From Pseudomonas sp. ADAK13 (lineage in GTDB: Bacteria; Pseudomonadota; Gammaproteobacteria; Pseudomonadales; Pseudomonadaceae): a stretch of DNA of 64,000 nt. The notes under the pieces are model-generated. The model did not search any database and was not told the origin of the DNA. It was given only the letters and a program-made list of their open reading frames with translations. Shown here one piece after another: positions 49,220 to 58,395 of this stretch (its first letter is position 1; every line of letters starts with the position of its first letter). Both the position numbers and the translations under genes were made by a program. The DNA lies in assembly GCF_012935715.1 (NCBI RefSeq), contig NZ_CP052860.1, positions 4,588,001-4,652,000 on the forward strand. Reading direction: 5' to 3'.

Positions 49220-50050
49220 ATGCCAGAGCTGACCCACAGCCTTTTGTACCTGCAACGTTTGGGCTACGACACGCCGCCACCGCCGACCCTGCAAACCCTG
49301 CAGGATTTGCAGTTGCGCCACGTCAGCACCTTCGCGTTTGAAAGCCTGTCGACCCTGCTGCATGCCCCGGTGCCGATCGACTTGCCGAGCGTCGAGCAGA
49401 AAGTCCTGTTCGACGGGCGGGGTGGTTATTGCTACGAGTTGAACCAGATGTTCCTGGCCTTGCTGCAGGAGTTGGGCTTCGACGCGCGGGGCATTACCGG
49501 CCGCGTGGTGATGGGCGGCCCGCCGGATGCACTCACGGCGCGCACCCATCGCCTGAGCCTGGTGACCCTGGACGGTGTGCGTTACATCAGCGATGTCGGC
49601 TTTGGTGGCATGGTGCCTACCAGCCCGCTGCAACTGGACACCGACGCCACCCAGGCCACCGCCCATGAACCCTATCGCCTGAGCCTGAACGAAGGCAGTT
49701 ACACCCTGTGGGCGCAGGTCGCCGGTGAGTGGCGCGGCTTGTATGTGTTCGACCTGCAGGTGCAGTCACGTTTCGACTACGAAATCGGCAATTGGTACGT
49801 CTCCACCCACCCTGATTCGCCATTCCTCGGCCAGTTGAAAGTCGCACTGATTGGCCCGGGATTTCGTCGCACGTTGAACAACGGCCAGTACGCGATTCAC
49901 TACCTGGACCGGGCCAGTGAAAAGCGTGCAATCGAGGACGTGGATGAGCTGCTGGGCCTGTTGCAAGCCAGCTTTGGCATTCGGCTGCCGGAGCATCCAC
50001 AGTTGCGGCCCATTCTCGAGCGTTTGCTGGCTCCCGTCCAAGAGGCTTGA
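49220..50050 (+). CDS. nat: Arylamine N-acetyltransferase
   Basis: 276 aa, NAT fold. The catalytic triad is complete: Cys71 in DGRGGYCYELN, His110 in ARTHRLSL, Asp125 in YISDVGFGG. Transfers acetyl from acetyl-CoA to aromatic amines and hydrazines; cytoplasmic detoxification or modification of secondary metabolites. Length is standard. Monocistronic by spacing (158 bp upstream, 124 bp downstream). Confidence 0.93.
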   Translation: MPELTHSLLYLQRLGYDTPPPPTLQTLQDLQLRHVSTFAFESLSTLLHAPVPIDLPSVEQKVLFDGRGGYCYELNQMFLALLQELGFDARGITGRVVMGGPPDALTARTHRLSLVTLDGVRYISDVGFGGMVPTSPLQLDTDATQATAHEPYRLSLNEGSYTLWAQVAGEWRGLYVFDLQVQSRFDYEIGNWYVSTHPDSPFLGQLKVALIGPGFRRTLNNGQYAIHYLDRASEKRAIEDVDELLGLLQASFGIRLPEHPQLRPILERLLAPVQEA

Positions 50051-50099
50051 TATAGAGCCTTCGCTGAACCGTTTTACCTCGAAAAAAGGTGCAAATTAA

Positions 50100-50130
50100 T
50101 TCGAACCTTTCGCCAAAGCGAGGGTTCGAA
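50100..50130. promoter_or_regulatory. Inverted repeat between nat and the OMP gene
   Basis: TTCGAACC / GGTTCGAA perfect arms with an inner TCGC / GCGA pair, 44 bp before the start of the outer-membrane protein gene. Could act as nat transcript hairpin (no U-run) or as an operator or 5'-UTR structure of the OMP gene. Confidence 0.45.
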
Positions 50131-50174
50131 CCGTTTCCTGAATAATTTGCCACCTACAATGGAGACGTAAAACG

Positions 50175-50927
50175 ATGTCCAAACTATTCGGAAAAATCCT
50201 CAAGAATTCCTCGGTCCTGGCCCTGATCGCTGCACCGGGTGTGGTGTTCGCGGCGGCGCCGACTGACCCGATTTCCACCTTCGGGATCCTTGGCAGCTAC
50301 AACGACTTCAAGCTGGAAGGCGGTAGCGAAAGCGACAAGGACCACATGCCTGAAGCCGGTCTGTTCTACAACTTCGGCAACAAGCTGACGGCCGAGTCGG
50401 GCTTTATCTATCAGGCCGGTATCGAAGCCAAGTACGGCGAAAAGAGCGACAACAAGCTCAAGGAAGGCCAGGCCGACCTCGACCTCGGCTGGCGCGCCGC
50501 GCTGGATGCGCGCAACTTCGTCGACGTGCTGGTGGGTGGCGGCTACAGCTGGACCCGCTACGAGCCGGACTCGGGCGACTACGACATGAAGCTCACCAAC
50601 AAATCGCCGTTCGCCAAGGCTGCACTGGGTTACAACCACCAGTTCGATGACATGACCATGCGCGTTGAACTGGGCGCCCGCCGTACCATTGATGGCCGCG
50701 CCAAGCTCAAGGTCGACGGCATCGGCAGCGACACCGTGGACCTCAAGGACCGCACCAACCCGTACGCCGAAGTCAGCCTGCTGATGAACCAGAAAGGCGA
50801 CCTGCCGGTGATGGCGGGCCTGTACTACACCCGCACCGAGTACAAGCTCGACGGCGACTCCTACGTGGCCGACAACACCAAGCTCAAGCGTGACGAGTAT
50901 GGGTTCAAGGTCGGTATAGCGTTCTAA
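50175..50927 (+). CDS. Small outer-membrane beta-barrel protein
   Basis: 250 aa: signal peptide (LKNSSVLALIAAPGVVFA/AAP), then repeating amphipathic strands (GRAKLKVDGIG, YAEVSLLMNQKG, GLYYTRTEYKLDG) and a C-terminal Phe (YGFKVGIAF) typical of outer-membrane barrels of 8-10 strands. OmpW/OprF-N-like size but no specific family recognised. ATG 50175 is preceded by GGAGACG. Probably monocistronic. Confidence 0.8.
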   Translation: MSKLFGKILKNSSVLALIAAPGVVFAAAPTDPISTFGILGSYNDFKLEGGSESDKDHMPEAGLFYNFGNKLTAESGFIYQAGIEAKYGEKSDNKLKEGQADLDLGWRAALDARNFVDVLVGGGYSWTRYEPDSGDYDMKLTNKSPFAKAALGYNHQFDDMTMRVELGARRTIDGRAKLKVDGIGSDTVDLKDRTNPYAEVSLLMNQKGDLPVMAGLYYTRTEYKLDGDSYVADNTKLKRDEYGFKVGIAF

Positions 50928-51069
50928 CACCTGTTGCGCGGGTGGGGGGCCAACCCCCACCTTTGACTGTCCGCCCAAGCCCCCCTTTCTGTCCCCCAAT
51001 ACCCTCAACGCCGCGCCCTGGCTGCCTTAGTGTGGATCACGCTTTCACACAATAAGAGAGAGGGTGGCT

Positions 51070-51438
51070 ATGCGGGCAATCAACCCCCGTCGCATCAGTC
51101 TGCTGCTGGCCGTGACCTGCCTGCTGACAGCCTGCGGCGACAAACCGAAACATCCCCCCGAACGCGCCACGGCGGCCAATGCCATGCCCGGCGACGCAGC
51201 CCTGGCCCAGGTCTACGACACCAGTTGCAAGCTGTGCCACGCCAACCCGGCCTCCGGCGCGCCGCTGACCGGCGACGGCCCGGCCTGGAGCCCGCGCATC
51301 GCCCAGGGCCCGGACACCCTGCTGGACCACACCATCAACGGTTACAACGGCATGCCACCCATGGGCCTGTGCGTGCAGTGCTCCGAAGAGCAATTCCTGG
51401 GGCTGATCAGTTTTATGTCGGGTCAACACATCCAATAA
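51070..51438 (+). CDS. sphD: Mono-heme c-type cytochrome lipoprotein (SphD-like)
   Basis: 122 aa with a lipoprotein signal (LLLAVTCLLTACGD, lipobox LTAC) and one heme motif CKLCH; the axial Met is likely in NGYNGMPPMGLC, and an extra Cys pair (CVQC) suggests a cytochrome c5-like fold. Followed by an FAD oxidase and a PLP-fold protein in the order sphD-sphC-sphB of P. aeruginosa (PA5328-PA5326), with sphA and sphR next to them. It probably accepts electrons from the neighbouring oxidase. GTG 51064 is an alternative start. Confidence 0.75.
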   Translation: MRAINPRRISLLLAVTCLLTACGDKPKHPPERATAANAMPGDAALAQVYDTSCKLCHANPASGAPLTGDGPAWSPRIAQGPDTLLDHTINGYNGMPPMGLCVQCSEEQFLGLISFMSGQHIQ

Positions 51439-51455
51439 GAATAACGGGGTAGGCG

Positions 51456-52844
51456 ATGGGGCTTTCACGGCGAGAATTATTGCAACGCGGCGCGGTAGCC
51501 GGCGCGTTCATGGCATTGACCAGTAACCCGGTGCTGGCCCAACTGGCCCGGGCACCACGGCTGATTCCGTGGCGCAACTGGTCGGGGGCGCAAACCTGCC
51601 TGCCCCTGGCGCGGCTGGCACCCAAGACCCTCGACGAACTGGTGCAGGTCATCGGCCAGGCACCGGGAAAAGTGCGGCCGGTGGGCTCGGGCCATTCGTT
51701 CAGTGCCCTGGTGCCCACCGACGGCACGCTGCTGTCCCTGAGCTATTTCAACGGCCTGCTGGAGCATGACCCGCACACCTTGCAGGCGACCTTCGCCGCC
51801 GGCACACCGATGTCGCGCATGGGCCAGGCCTTGAAAGACGTCGGCCAGGCGCTGCCGAACATGGCGGATATCGATTACCAGACCTTGGCCGGGGCGATCT
51901 CCACCTCTACCCATGGCACCGGCGTGGGCTTCACCTCTTATTCCGGTTGCGTCACCGGCCTGCAACTGGTGACGGCCCAGGGCGAGGTTCTGGATTGTGA
52001 CGCCCACCATCACCCTGAAGTGTTCAGCGCCGCCCGGGTATCCCTCGGCGCCCTCGGCGTGGCCACCCGGGTGCGTTTGCAAAACCGCACGCCGTACCGC
52101 CTGCGGGAGCGCCAGTGGATCGCCAAGACCGAAGAATTGCTGGAGGACGTAGGGAAAAACACCCGGGAAAACCAGCACTGGGAAATGCTCGTGGTGACCC
52201 ATTCCGACTACGCGCTGTCCATCGCCCTGAATGAAACCACCGACCCCGAAACCCCGCCCATCGACCCGGCCGAGGCGGGCGGCAACGAGTTTGTGTCGAT
52301 CATCGAAAAGCTCGACAAATACGGCAGTGATTTCCCCGACGCCCGGCGCACCTTGCTCAACAGCCTGCGGTTTTTCGCCAGCTTCGAAGACCGCGTCGCC
52401 GAGTCGTACCAGGTGTACGCCAACGTGCGCAATGTGCGCTTCAACGAGATGGAATATTCGGTGCCCGCCGAACACGGTCCGGCCTGCCTGCGGGAAATCC
52501 TCAAGTTGATCAACGACAAGGACCTGCGTACCTGGTTTCCCATCGAGTACCGCTACGTCAAGGCCGACGACATTCCGCTGAGCATGTTCGAGGGCCGCGA
52601 CAGCTGTTCGATCTCCGTGCATCAGCACTACACCATGGACCACCACAACTTCTTCGCCGCCGTGGAACCGATCTTCTGGAAATACGCCGGCCGCCCGCAC
52701 TGGGGCAAGTTGCACACCCTCAATGCGCGCACCTTGCAGCCGTTGTACCCGCGCTGGGAAGAGTTCACCCGGGTGCGCCGCGAGCTGGACCCCAGCGGCA
52801 AATTCCTTAATGCGCACCTGTCATCGATTTTGGGAGTGGCCTGA
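51456..52844 (+). CDS. sphC: Tat-exported FAD-binding oxidase of the aldonolactone-oxidase family (SphC-like)
   Basis: 462 aa. Tat signal (LSRRELLQRGAVAGAFMAL). FAD-binding PCMH domain (VRPVGSGHSFSALVPTDGT, GAISTSTHGTGVGF) and C-terminal ALO-type domain with the HWGKLH motif (RPHWGKLHTLNARTLQPLYP) and final DPSGKFLNAHL. Family oxidises alcohol groups of aldonolactones or related alditols. Here its cytochrome and aldolase-like partners and the SphR/SphA neighbours suggest oxidation of a sphingosine headgroup in the periplasm. Gap of 17 bp from the cytochrome gene, TGATG link to the next. Confidence 0.8.
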   Translation: MGLSRRELLQRGAVAGAFMALTSNPVLAQLARAPRLIPWRNWSGAQTCLPLARLAPKTLDELVQVIGQAPGKVRPVGSGHSFSALVPTDGTLLSLSYFNGLLEHDPHTLQATFAAGTPMSRMGQALKDVGQALPNMADIDYQTLAGAISTSTHGTGVGFTSYSGCVTGLQLVTAQGEVLDCDAHHHPEVFSAARVSLGALGVATRVRLQNRTPYRLRERQWIAKTEELLEDVGKNTRENQHWEMLVVTHSDYALSIALNETTDPETPPIDPAEAGGNEFVSIIEKLDKYGSDFPDARRTLLNSLRFFASFEDRVAESYQVYANVRNVRFNEMEYSVPAEHGPACLREILKLINDKDLRTWFPIEYRYVKADDIPLSMFEGRDSCSISVHQHYTMDHHNFFAAVEPIFWKYAGRPHWGKLHTLNARTLQPLYPRWEEFTRVRRELDPSGKFLNAHLSSILGVA

Positions 52845-54112
52845 TGAACCGCAGACATTTCATGCTCGGCACCGGTGTGTTGCTGGTAGGCGGTGCGATT
52901 TTGCTCCGGCCGGGCGACCGGGGCAGCCCGTACACCGAGTACTTTCGCAGCCTGAATCAGGAACTCAAGGCCCATGGCCCGATGCGCCCGGTGATGCTGA
53001 TTGACCTCGACCGGCTGGACCACAACATCGATGTGGTGATGCAGTCGGTACAACGTGGCGGCAAACACCTGCGGCTGGTGGAGAAATCTTTGCCCTCGCC
53101 AGGGCTGCTGGCCTACATCGCCAAGCGTGCCGGCACCCAACGCCTGATGTCGTTTCACCAGCCGTTTCTGAACCACGATGCCCAGGTCTTTCCTGATGCC
53201 GATATCCTGCTGGGCAAGCCGTTGCCGGTGCGTTCGGCCGAGCTGTTTTACCAAACCCACAAAGGCCCCTTCGACCCGTCCCGGCAGTTGCAATGGCTGC
53301 TGGACACCCCCGAACGCTTGCAGCAATACCTGGCGCTGGCCCAGGGCCTGGGCACGAAGCTGCGGGTCAATATCGAGCTGGATGTGGGCCTGCATCGCGG
53401 CGGCATCAGCGACAACGCGGTGCTGGGGCAGATGCTGACGCTGATCAGCGCGCATCCGCAGCAGCTGGAATTCAGCGGGTTCATGGGGTACGACCCGTTT
53501 GTGGGCATGGGAGTGCCGGGCATTCTGGGTTCGCCCCAGGATTTGTTCGAGAAGGTCATGCAGCGCTACAACGGCTATGTGGATTACACCCGCCAGCACT
53601 TTGCGCCGCTGTGGCGTGACGGGCTCACGTTGAACACGGCGGGCAGCCCAAGTTATCGCATTCACGAGCAGGAAAAACTCAGCAGCGAGGTGTCGGTGGG
53701 CACGGCGCTGCTCAAGCCGACCCACTATGACTTGCCGTCGCTGAGTGAACACCTGCCGGCGGCTTATATCGCCACGCCCGTGTTGAAAAGCGCCGGGCCG
53801 GTGGACATTCCGGCGCTGGATGGCAAGTCGCGGTTGTTCTCGTGGTGGGATGCAAACCAGCGCGCCACGTTCTTTATCTACGGGGGCAACTGGATGGCTG
53901 AATTTGAATCGCCCAAGGGATTGCAGAGTAATGACTTGTACGGGCGCAGCTCCAATCAGGAGATGGTCAATGGTTCGCCCAAGGTGGGGCTGAACGTGGA
54001 GGACCAGGTGTTTTTGCGCCCGACCCAGAGTGAGTTTGTGCTGTTGCAGTTCGGCGATTTGCTGGCGGTACGCGGCGGAAAAATCGTCGATACCTGGCCG
54101 GTCTACAGCTGA
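52844..54112 (+). CDS. sphB: Alanine-racemase-N/D-threonine-aldolase-like PLP protein (SphB-like), exported
   Basis: 422 aa. N-terminal signal anchor or Tat-like leader (NRRHFMLGTGVLLVGGAILL). PLP TIM-barrel domain of the alanine racemase/D-threonine aldolase type: PVMLIDLDRLDHNIDVVM, Schiff-base Lys in LRLVEKSLPSPGLL, LRVNIELDVGLHRGG, LEFSGFMGYDPF; the C-terminal part (DQVFLRPTQSEFVLLQFGDL) is aldolase-like, with metal-site His/Asp expected there. Coupled to the oxidase gene. A retro-aldol cleavage of an oxidised 2-amino-3-hydroxy compound such as sphingosine fits well but is inferred. Confidence 0.75.
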   Translation: MNRRHFMLGTGVLLVGGAILLRPGDRGSPYTEYFRSLNQELKAHGPMRPVMLIDLDRLDHNIDVVMQSVQRGGKHLRLVEKSLPSPGLLAYIAKRAGTQRLMSFHQPFLNHDAQVFPDADILLGKPLPVRSAELFYQTHKGPFDPSRQLQWLLDTPERLQQYLALAQGLGTKLRVNIELDVGLHRGGISDNAVLGQMLTLISAHPQQLEFSGFMGYDPFVGMGVPGILGSPQDLFEKVMQRYNGYVDYTRQHFAPLWRDGLTLNTAGSPSYRIHEQEKLSSEVSVGTALLKPTHYDLPSLSEHLPAAYIATPVLKSAGPVDIPALDGKSRLFSWWDANQRATFFIYGGNWMAEFESPKGLQSNDLYGRSSNQEMVNGSPKVGLNVEDQVFLRPTQSEFVLLQFGDLLAVRGGKIVDTWPVYS

Positions 54113-54127
54113 AGAAACCCGATCAAC

Positions 54128-54215
54128 ATGTGGGAGCGGGCTTGCCTGCGATAGCATCACCTCGGTATCACTGAAAACCGAGTTGCCTGCATCGCAGGCA
54201 AGCCAGCTCCCACAT
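54128..54215. repeat. REPIN
   Basis: ATGTGGGAGCGGGCTTGCCT at the left and AGGCAAGCCAGCTCCCACAT at the right, inverted, with CCTCGG..CCGAG pairing between. Lies between the convergent sphB-like and sphA-like genes and could form the 3' hairpin of both transcripts. Confidence 0.85.
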
Positions 54216-54227
54216 CTTTAATCGGGT

Positions 54228-55169
54228 TTACAGGGCAAACGGAATCGTCAACTTCGCCCACAACATGTCGCCTTCCGGGCGGTTCTGCACATCAAATTCC
54301 TTGGCCCAGCGCACTTCCGCACTGGCGTACTTGAGGAAGGTGAAATACACCGCAGGACCTATCGCAAACACCTGGCCCTTGACCCCGTCGTCGACGTCTT
54401 CGCCGTAGATATTCACCACCGTGTGCCCGTACTGCTTATCGTCGGTGGTCTGCTTGAGGTAGTAGCCGTTGACCCCCAGGCTGAGGTTGTCGGTGACCTT
54501 GTAGCTGGCGGAATAATCGAAGTGGAAAATCTGCCCCGAACGGTAATGGGTGTCGGGGTTTTCCTTGTTGAAGCTGTAGGTGGTCTTGATCGACAGCTCG
54601 GTGCGTTCGTTGGGCATCCAGGTCGCCGACACCAGCGGCTTGTAGGTGTAGAAATTGTTGCTGGTATTGGCCAGGCGCGAGGCGTCGTATTCGCCGGTGG
54701 GCAGGGTGATTTCCAGGGCGGTACCCACGGTCAGGTTCGTGCCCAGGTCCCAGAGAATGATCGGCGCCAGCGTGGTGTCGCCCATGCTCTCGCGGGTGTC
54801 GGACATGCCGAACAGCGACACCTGTTGTTTCAGGTACGGCTGGGCGATGTAACCCCCCAGGCGCCCACCGAATACCCGCAGCGGGCTGAGGTAATCCAGG
54901 CGCGGGATGATCGCGTCGGACTTGATCTTCACATCCGGCACCTTGCCGCCCAGGGAGCTGATATCGAGCTTTTTGGCTTCGTAATGGTTGTAGTAAATGT
55001 TGAAGGCGAACATATGGTCCGGCAGGTTGTTCACGTCCAGCGGCAGGATATAGAAGCCGTCGGTGCCGGGGCCGATGTTGTCGACGCCGCCTTCGGTGGC
55101 CTGGGCCGGCAGGCTGATGAGGGTCAACAGGGCGAGTTGCACGGGGTAAAACGCACGGGTCGTGTTCAT
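54228..55169 (-). CDS. sphA: SphA-like outer-membrane channel (phenol-degradation MetA family)
   Basis: 313 aa from MNTTRAFYPVQLALLTLISL with cleavage near AQA/TEG. Outer-membrane barrel of the MetA-pathway-of-phenol-degradation type: TLAPIILWDLGTNLTVGTAL, ITLPTGEYDASRLAN, KTTYSFNKENPDTHYRSG, and terminal AKLTIPFAL. In P. aeruginosa the SphR target PA5325 (sphA) lies beside the AraC regulator as here. Likely moves sphingosine-like lipids across the outer membrane. ATG 55181 is an alternative start. Confidence 0.78.
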   Translation of the reverse strand: MNTTRAFYPVQLALLTLISLPAQATEGGVDNIGPGTDGFYILPLDVNNLPDHMFAFNIYYNHYEAKKLDISSLGGKVPDVKIKSDAIIPRLDYLSPLRVFGGRLGGYIAQPYLKQQVSLFGMSDTRESMGDTTLAPIILWDLGTNLTVGTALEITLPTGEYDASRLANTSNNFYTYKPLVSATWMPNERTELSIKTTYSFNKENPDTHYRSGQIFHFDYSASYKVTDNLSLGVNGYYLKQTTDDKQYGHTVVNIYGEDVDDGVKGQVFAIGPAVYFTFLKYASAEVRWAKEFDVQNRPEGDMLWAKLTIPFAL

Positions 55170-55189
55170 GTCTGGGCTCATTATTATTA

Positions 55190-55223
55190 TCAGGGCGACG
55201 CTGCCTATAGAAATAAGCCCTGA
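55190..55223. promoter_or_regulatory. Inverted repeat in the sphA-sphR divergent gap
   Basis: TCAGGGC and GCCCTGA, 7-bp arms 27 bp apart centre to centre, about 20 bp upstream of the sphA-like start. Spacing suits neither a typical AraC direct repeat nor a terminator; recorded as a possible regulatory site. Confidence 0.3.
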
Positions 55224-55372
55224 GCGCCCGGCGGGGCAGGGTATTGGCGGCCATATAGGGGGACTTTGGCGGACAGCTTTCATCCAGAGTGCAGCGCCTC
55301 TTGCAAGCGCCTATGATTGTCAGGATGTTTCAAAAACAAGAACTGAAGCACTCAGTCGGGAATCGAAGATCC

Positions 55373-56410
55373 ATGCAAAGGAAAGCCGTTGATCCGCACT
55401 ATGACCTGGCCCTGGTCTCGCCATTTTTGCTGCAAACCCTCGGACAAGTGGTCGCGCAAAAGGGTGCGAGTGCCGAGCACCTGTGCCGTGGCCTGGGGTT
55501 TACCCTGGCTGACCTGGACGACCCGGCCCAGCGGATTTCCTATCGCCAGGCGGTCGCGATGATCCAGCGTGCCCTCAAGGTGTTGCCCGATCAGGGGCTG
55601 GGCCTGTGGGTGGGCCATCAGAACGTACTCGGTACCCTGGGCCTGCTCGGGCATGTGATTTCACTGTGCAAGACCCTGCGCGATGCCTTTGCCATTGGCG
55701 AACGCCATCAGCACACCTCCGGCGGCATCGCCACCTCACGCACCCATGAGGGCGCCCAGGAAGTTTTCGTCGATATCGAATGCCTGCTGCCCTACGCCGA
55801 AGTACAGGTGTTTGCCGCAGAGGAATTCTTCGCCAGCCTGATGGTGTATGGCCGGGCCTTGGTGGGCGAGGGCTTCATGCCGCTGCGCGTCGAATTTATC
55901 CACGCTGCGCCCACCTATGTCGCCGACTATCACCAGCTGTTTGGCGCGGATGTGCGCTTTGGCTGCCTGCATAACCGTATGGTCCTGGCCAGCCACTGGC
56001 TGGACGTGCGCTTGCCCAATCACCATGCGCTGGCCTTGCGCCAGGCCCTGGAATTACTCGAGCTGGAAAGCGCCCAACTGCACCAGAAAATGGATTTGAT
56101 CCAGGCGGTGGAGCGCGCGATTTCCCGCGATCTGCAAGGTAGCCAGCTGGAAAAGGTCGCCGGTGACTTGAACATGAGCGGGCGCACCTTGCGGCGGCGG
56201 CTGACCGAGCACGGGCTGACGTTTGAAGGTTTGCTGGAGCAGGTACGGCGGGCACGAACCATGGGGTTGCTGAGCAATCCGGGGTTGTCCATCGAGCGTA
56301 TTACCGAGGAAGTGGGCTATAGCGATGTGCGCAGTTTTCGGCGGGCATTTAAGCGCTGGACCGGGCTGAGCCCCAGTGCGTTTCGGGGGGAGGGAAGCGG
56401 GCTGGCGTGA
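55373..56410 (+). CDS. sphR: AraC-family regulator (SphR-like)
   Basis: 345 aa. N-terminal arabinose-binding-type domain (VSPFLLQTLGQVVAQKGASA; ISYRQAVAMIQRALKVLP; GLWVGHQNVLGTLGLLGHV) of the OruR/ArgR-like group and a C-terminal double HTH (LEKVAGDLNMSGRTLRRRL; IERITEEVGYSDVRSFRRAF). Divergent from the sphA-like gene, with sphBCD-like genes beyond, as for SphR of P. aeruginosa, which responds to sphingosine. The start is uncertain: the frame is open from 55289 and ATG 55325 is possible. Confidence 0.78.
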   Translation: MQRKAVDPHYDLALVSPFLLQTLGQVVAQKGASAEHLCRGLGFTLADLDDPAQRISYRQAVAMIQRALKVLPDQGLGLWVGHQNVLGTLGLLGHVISLCKTLRDAFAIGERHQHTSGGIATSRTHEGAQEVFVDIECLLPYAEVQVFAAEEFFASLMVYGRALVGEGFMPLRVEFIHAAPTYVADYHQLFGADVRFGCLHNRMVLASHWLDVRLPNHHALALRQALELLELESAQLHQKMDLIQAVERAISRDLQGSQLEKVAGDLNMSGRTLRRRLTEHGLTFEGLLEQVRRARTMGLLSNPGLSIERITEEVGYSDVRSFRRAFKRWTGLSPSAFRGEGSGLA

Positions 56411-56450
56411 TCCCTGGGGTGGTCCCTTCAGGACGCCATGGAGGTGTTGA

Positions 56451-56990
56451 TTACGCGTCTGAGCGAGCGCGCAAAGGTTTGCTTTTCGGCGAATCAAAAA
56501 GCGCGCCGATCGCCTGACGCGCCCGCGACAACCGGCTCATTACGGTGCCGATCGGCAATTCGAGCATTTCGGCGGCTTCCTTGTAGCTGAAGCGTTCCAC
56601 GCCCACCAGCAACATCACCTCGCGCTGGCCTTCGGGCAGCTTGTGCACGGCCTCGAGAATCTGCCGGTGCATCAGGTCGGACTCCGGGTTGGGGGCTTCG
56701 GGGTCGCTGACGGTTTCGAGGAACTCGTCGTTCCAGTCCATGCGCGAGCGGCTGCGCACCTTGCGTGAACGCAGTTCATTGATCCAGGTGGAGTGGACAA
56801 TCGAAAACATCCAGCTCAACACCGAGGTGTCGGGCTGCAATTGATGGGAGCGTTCCAAGGCACGCACACAGGCAAGCTGGACCAGATCCTCGGCATCGTG
56901 TTTGTCGCCCGAAATCCGCAACGCGAACGCCCACAGGCGCGGCAGCAGTTCTGGCAGCAGTGCGGGTAAATCTGCACCGGTGATCGACAT
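56451..56990 (-). CDS. ECF-type RNA polymerase sigma factor
   Basis: 179 aa. Region 2 (LRISGDKHDAEDLVQLACVR, SWMFSIVHSTWINELRSRK) and region 4 (LPEGQREVMLLVGVERFSYKEA broken at the turn, IGTVMSRLSRARQAI) are clear. AGAGGAA before the ATG. Divergent from an anti-sigma gene 409 bp away, so it is the likely partner of that protein and controls the peroxidase operon. Confidence 0.92.
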   Translation of the reverse strand: MSITGADLPALLPELLPRLWAFALRISGDKHDAEDLVQLACVRALERSHQLQPDTSVLSWMFSIVHSTWINELRSRKVRSRSRMDWNDEFLETVSDPEAPNPESDLMHRQILEAVHKLPEGQREVMLLVGVERFSYKEAAEMLELPIGTVMSRLSRARQAIGALFDSPKSKPLRARSDA

Positions 56991-57399
56991 ATTTCCTCTT
57001 ATTATTTCGTGATGCCTAAAATGGAGCGGTCAGGCTACGAGGTCATGCCGTAGCGGATGCCAATGTCTGGGCGTCCTTTGCGTTGCTGAGGATCCTGGAA
57101 AGCGCGTGCAGAACAGCGATATTGGGTGCATAGCACAAAGCGGGCCAACAAATTATTGTGCCATTGTCACGGGAAAGATACAGACACAAGATGAAACATA
57201 TAATATTTAAACGACCGAGGGAATATTTTCGAATTCCAAGTGTTGTCTTAGAGTATTTGCTCCTGTTTTAAAGTATTTTCGGTTTGCCTTTTAGTGTTTC
57301 CAGTTGTTGCAAGGCGATGATTGATATCAATATGATGGCTTCTAGCTACCCGCTGACCAGCCGCATTGGCCCACAAGGCCGAGATCACGTAACGTAGTC
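56991..57399. other. 409-bp divergent regulatory region between sigma and anti-sigma genes
   Basis: AT-rich relative to neighbours, without an ORF I would trust. A TATAAT occurs at 57199-57204, but no well-spaced -35 is visible. It should contain the promoters of the sigma gene and of the anti-sigma/peroxidase genes, possibly including an ECF promoter I cannot pinpoint. Confidence 0.4.
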
Positions 57400-58344
57400 A
57401 TGATGAATAAATGGAGTGATGACCCAATGGTAGCGGACGATGCCCTGCTTATGGCCTATGTTGACGGCGAACTGACGCCGCAACAGAACCAGGAGCTTGA
57501 GCGGCTTATGGACGCTTCGCCGGATTTGGCCCAGCGCGTCTCCCGGTTGATGGCTTCCTGCCTGCCTTATGAGGAAGCGTTTGCCCGGCAGAAACTGCCG
57601 CCGGTGCCCGAGAGCCTGAAGCTCAATATTGCGGCCCTGGCGGCTCAGCATTCGGCTGCCCAGACCACCGCGCCGGCGTCTGCCCCCGTGGCTGCTAGAA
57701 AAGACAGCGTTTTTGCCCGCTTGTTCGGCCAGTCCCGACCTAAATTTGCATGGATGGCCCTGACCTTCGCCGCCGGTGCCGCCTGCTATGCGCTGGTGCT
57801 GCAAGTGGGTGTGCTCAATGGCGTGCTCAAGCCCGGTTTTGACGCCACCGCGCCCGCCGTTGCCCAGACCTTGCCATGGGTTCAGCAGGCGGCTGCCTAC
57901 CAGCATCTTTATACCCGTGAGACCGTGGACTACGGCGCCCAGCCGACCGATGTGGTGACCAAGACCCTGGCCGATATTCGCGAGGTCGACGGCCTTGCGC
58001 TGCGCGTGCCGGACCTGAGTTCCGCCGGGCTGACCTTCAAACGTGTGCAACGCCTGCGCTTCAACAACAAGGCGCTGATCCAGCTGGTCTACCTGCCCGA
58101 GAACGGTGCACCGGTTGCCCTGTGCGTGATGAAGGAACCCAAGCCGGACCAGTCCCTGACGCAGCAAAGCGTGGCACAAATGAACGTTGTTACCTGGCGC
58201 CAGTCTGAGCTGGGCTACGCGCTGATCGGCGAGCCAGAAGGCGTGGACCTCAAGGCTGTGGCGCGGCTTGTCGCAGACCGCACGGCCGGCCAGTTGTTCG
58301 CGGTTTCCCGCACACCACTGTGGGTCGCTGATATCCAGAAATGA
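57400..58344 (+). CDS. Transmembrane anti-sigma factor
   Basis: 314 aa. The N-terminal 65 residues (DDALLMAYVDGELTPQQNQE, RLMDASPDLAQRVSRL) match the anti-sigma-domain pattern but lack a His-x3-Cys-x2-Cys zinc motif. One membrane helix (FAWMALTFAAGAACYALVL, about 113-131) leads to a periplasmic domain of about 180 residues (ADIREVDGLALRVPDLSSAG; LGYALIGEPEGVDLKAVARL). Divergent from the ECF sigma gene and upstream of the catalase-like gene. ATG 57427, preceded by GGAGTG, is an equally good start. Confidence 0.82.
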   Translation: MMNKWSDDPMVADDALLMAYVDGELTPQQNQELERLMDASPDLAQRVSRLMASCLPYEEAFARQKLPPVPESLKLNIAALAAQHSAAQTTAPASAPVAARKDSVFARLFGQSRPKFAWMALTFAAGAACYALVLQVGVLNGVLKPGFDATAPAVAQTLPWVQQAAAYQHLYTRETVDYGAQPTDVVTKTLADIREVDGLALRVPDLSSAGLTFKRVQRLRFNNKALIQLVYLPENGAPVALCVMKEPKPDQSLTQQSVAQMNVVTWRQSELGYALIGEPEGVDLKAVARLVADRTAGQLFAVSRTPLWVADIQK

Positions 58345-58395
58345 CAGTACCGGGATCGAGCATTGGATCCCAATGCTGCGGTTCCAGGTAGTTTG

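Noticed and set aside
57160..57205. Sigma-70 promoter TTGTCA ... TATAAT
   Set aside because: The spacing is about 29 bp, far from the usual 16-18.
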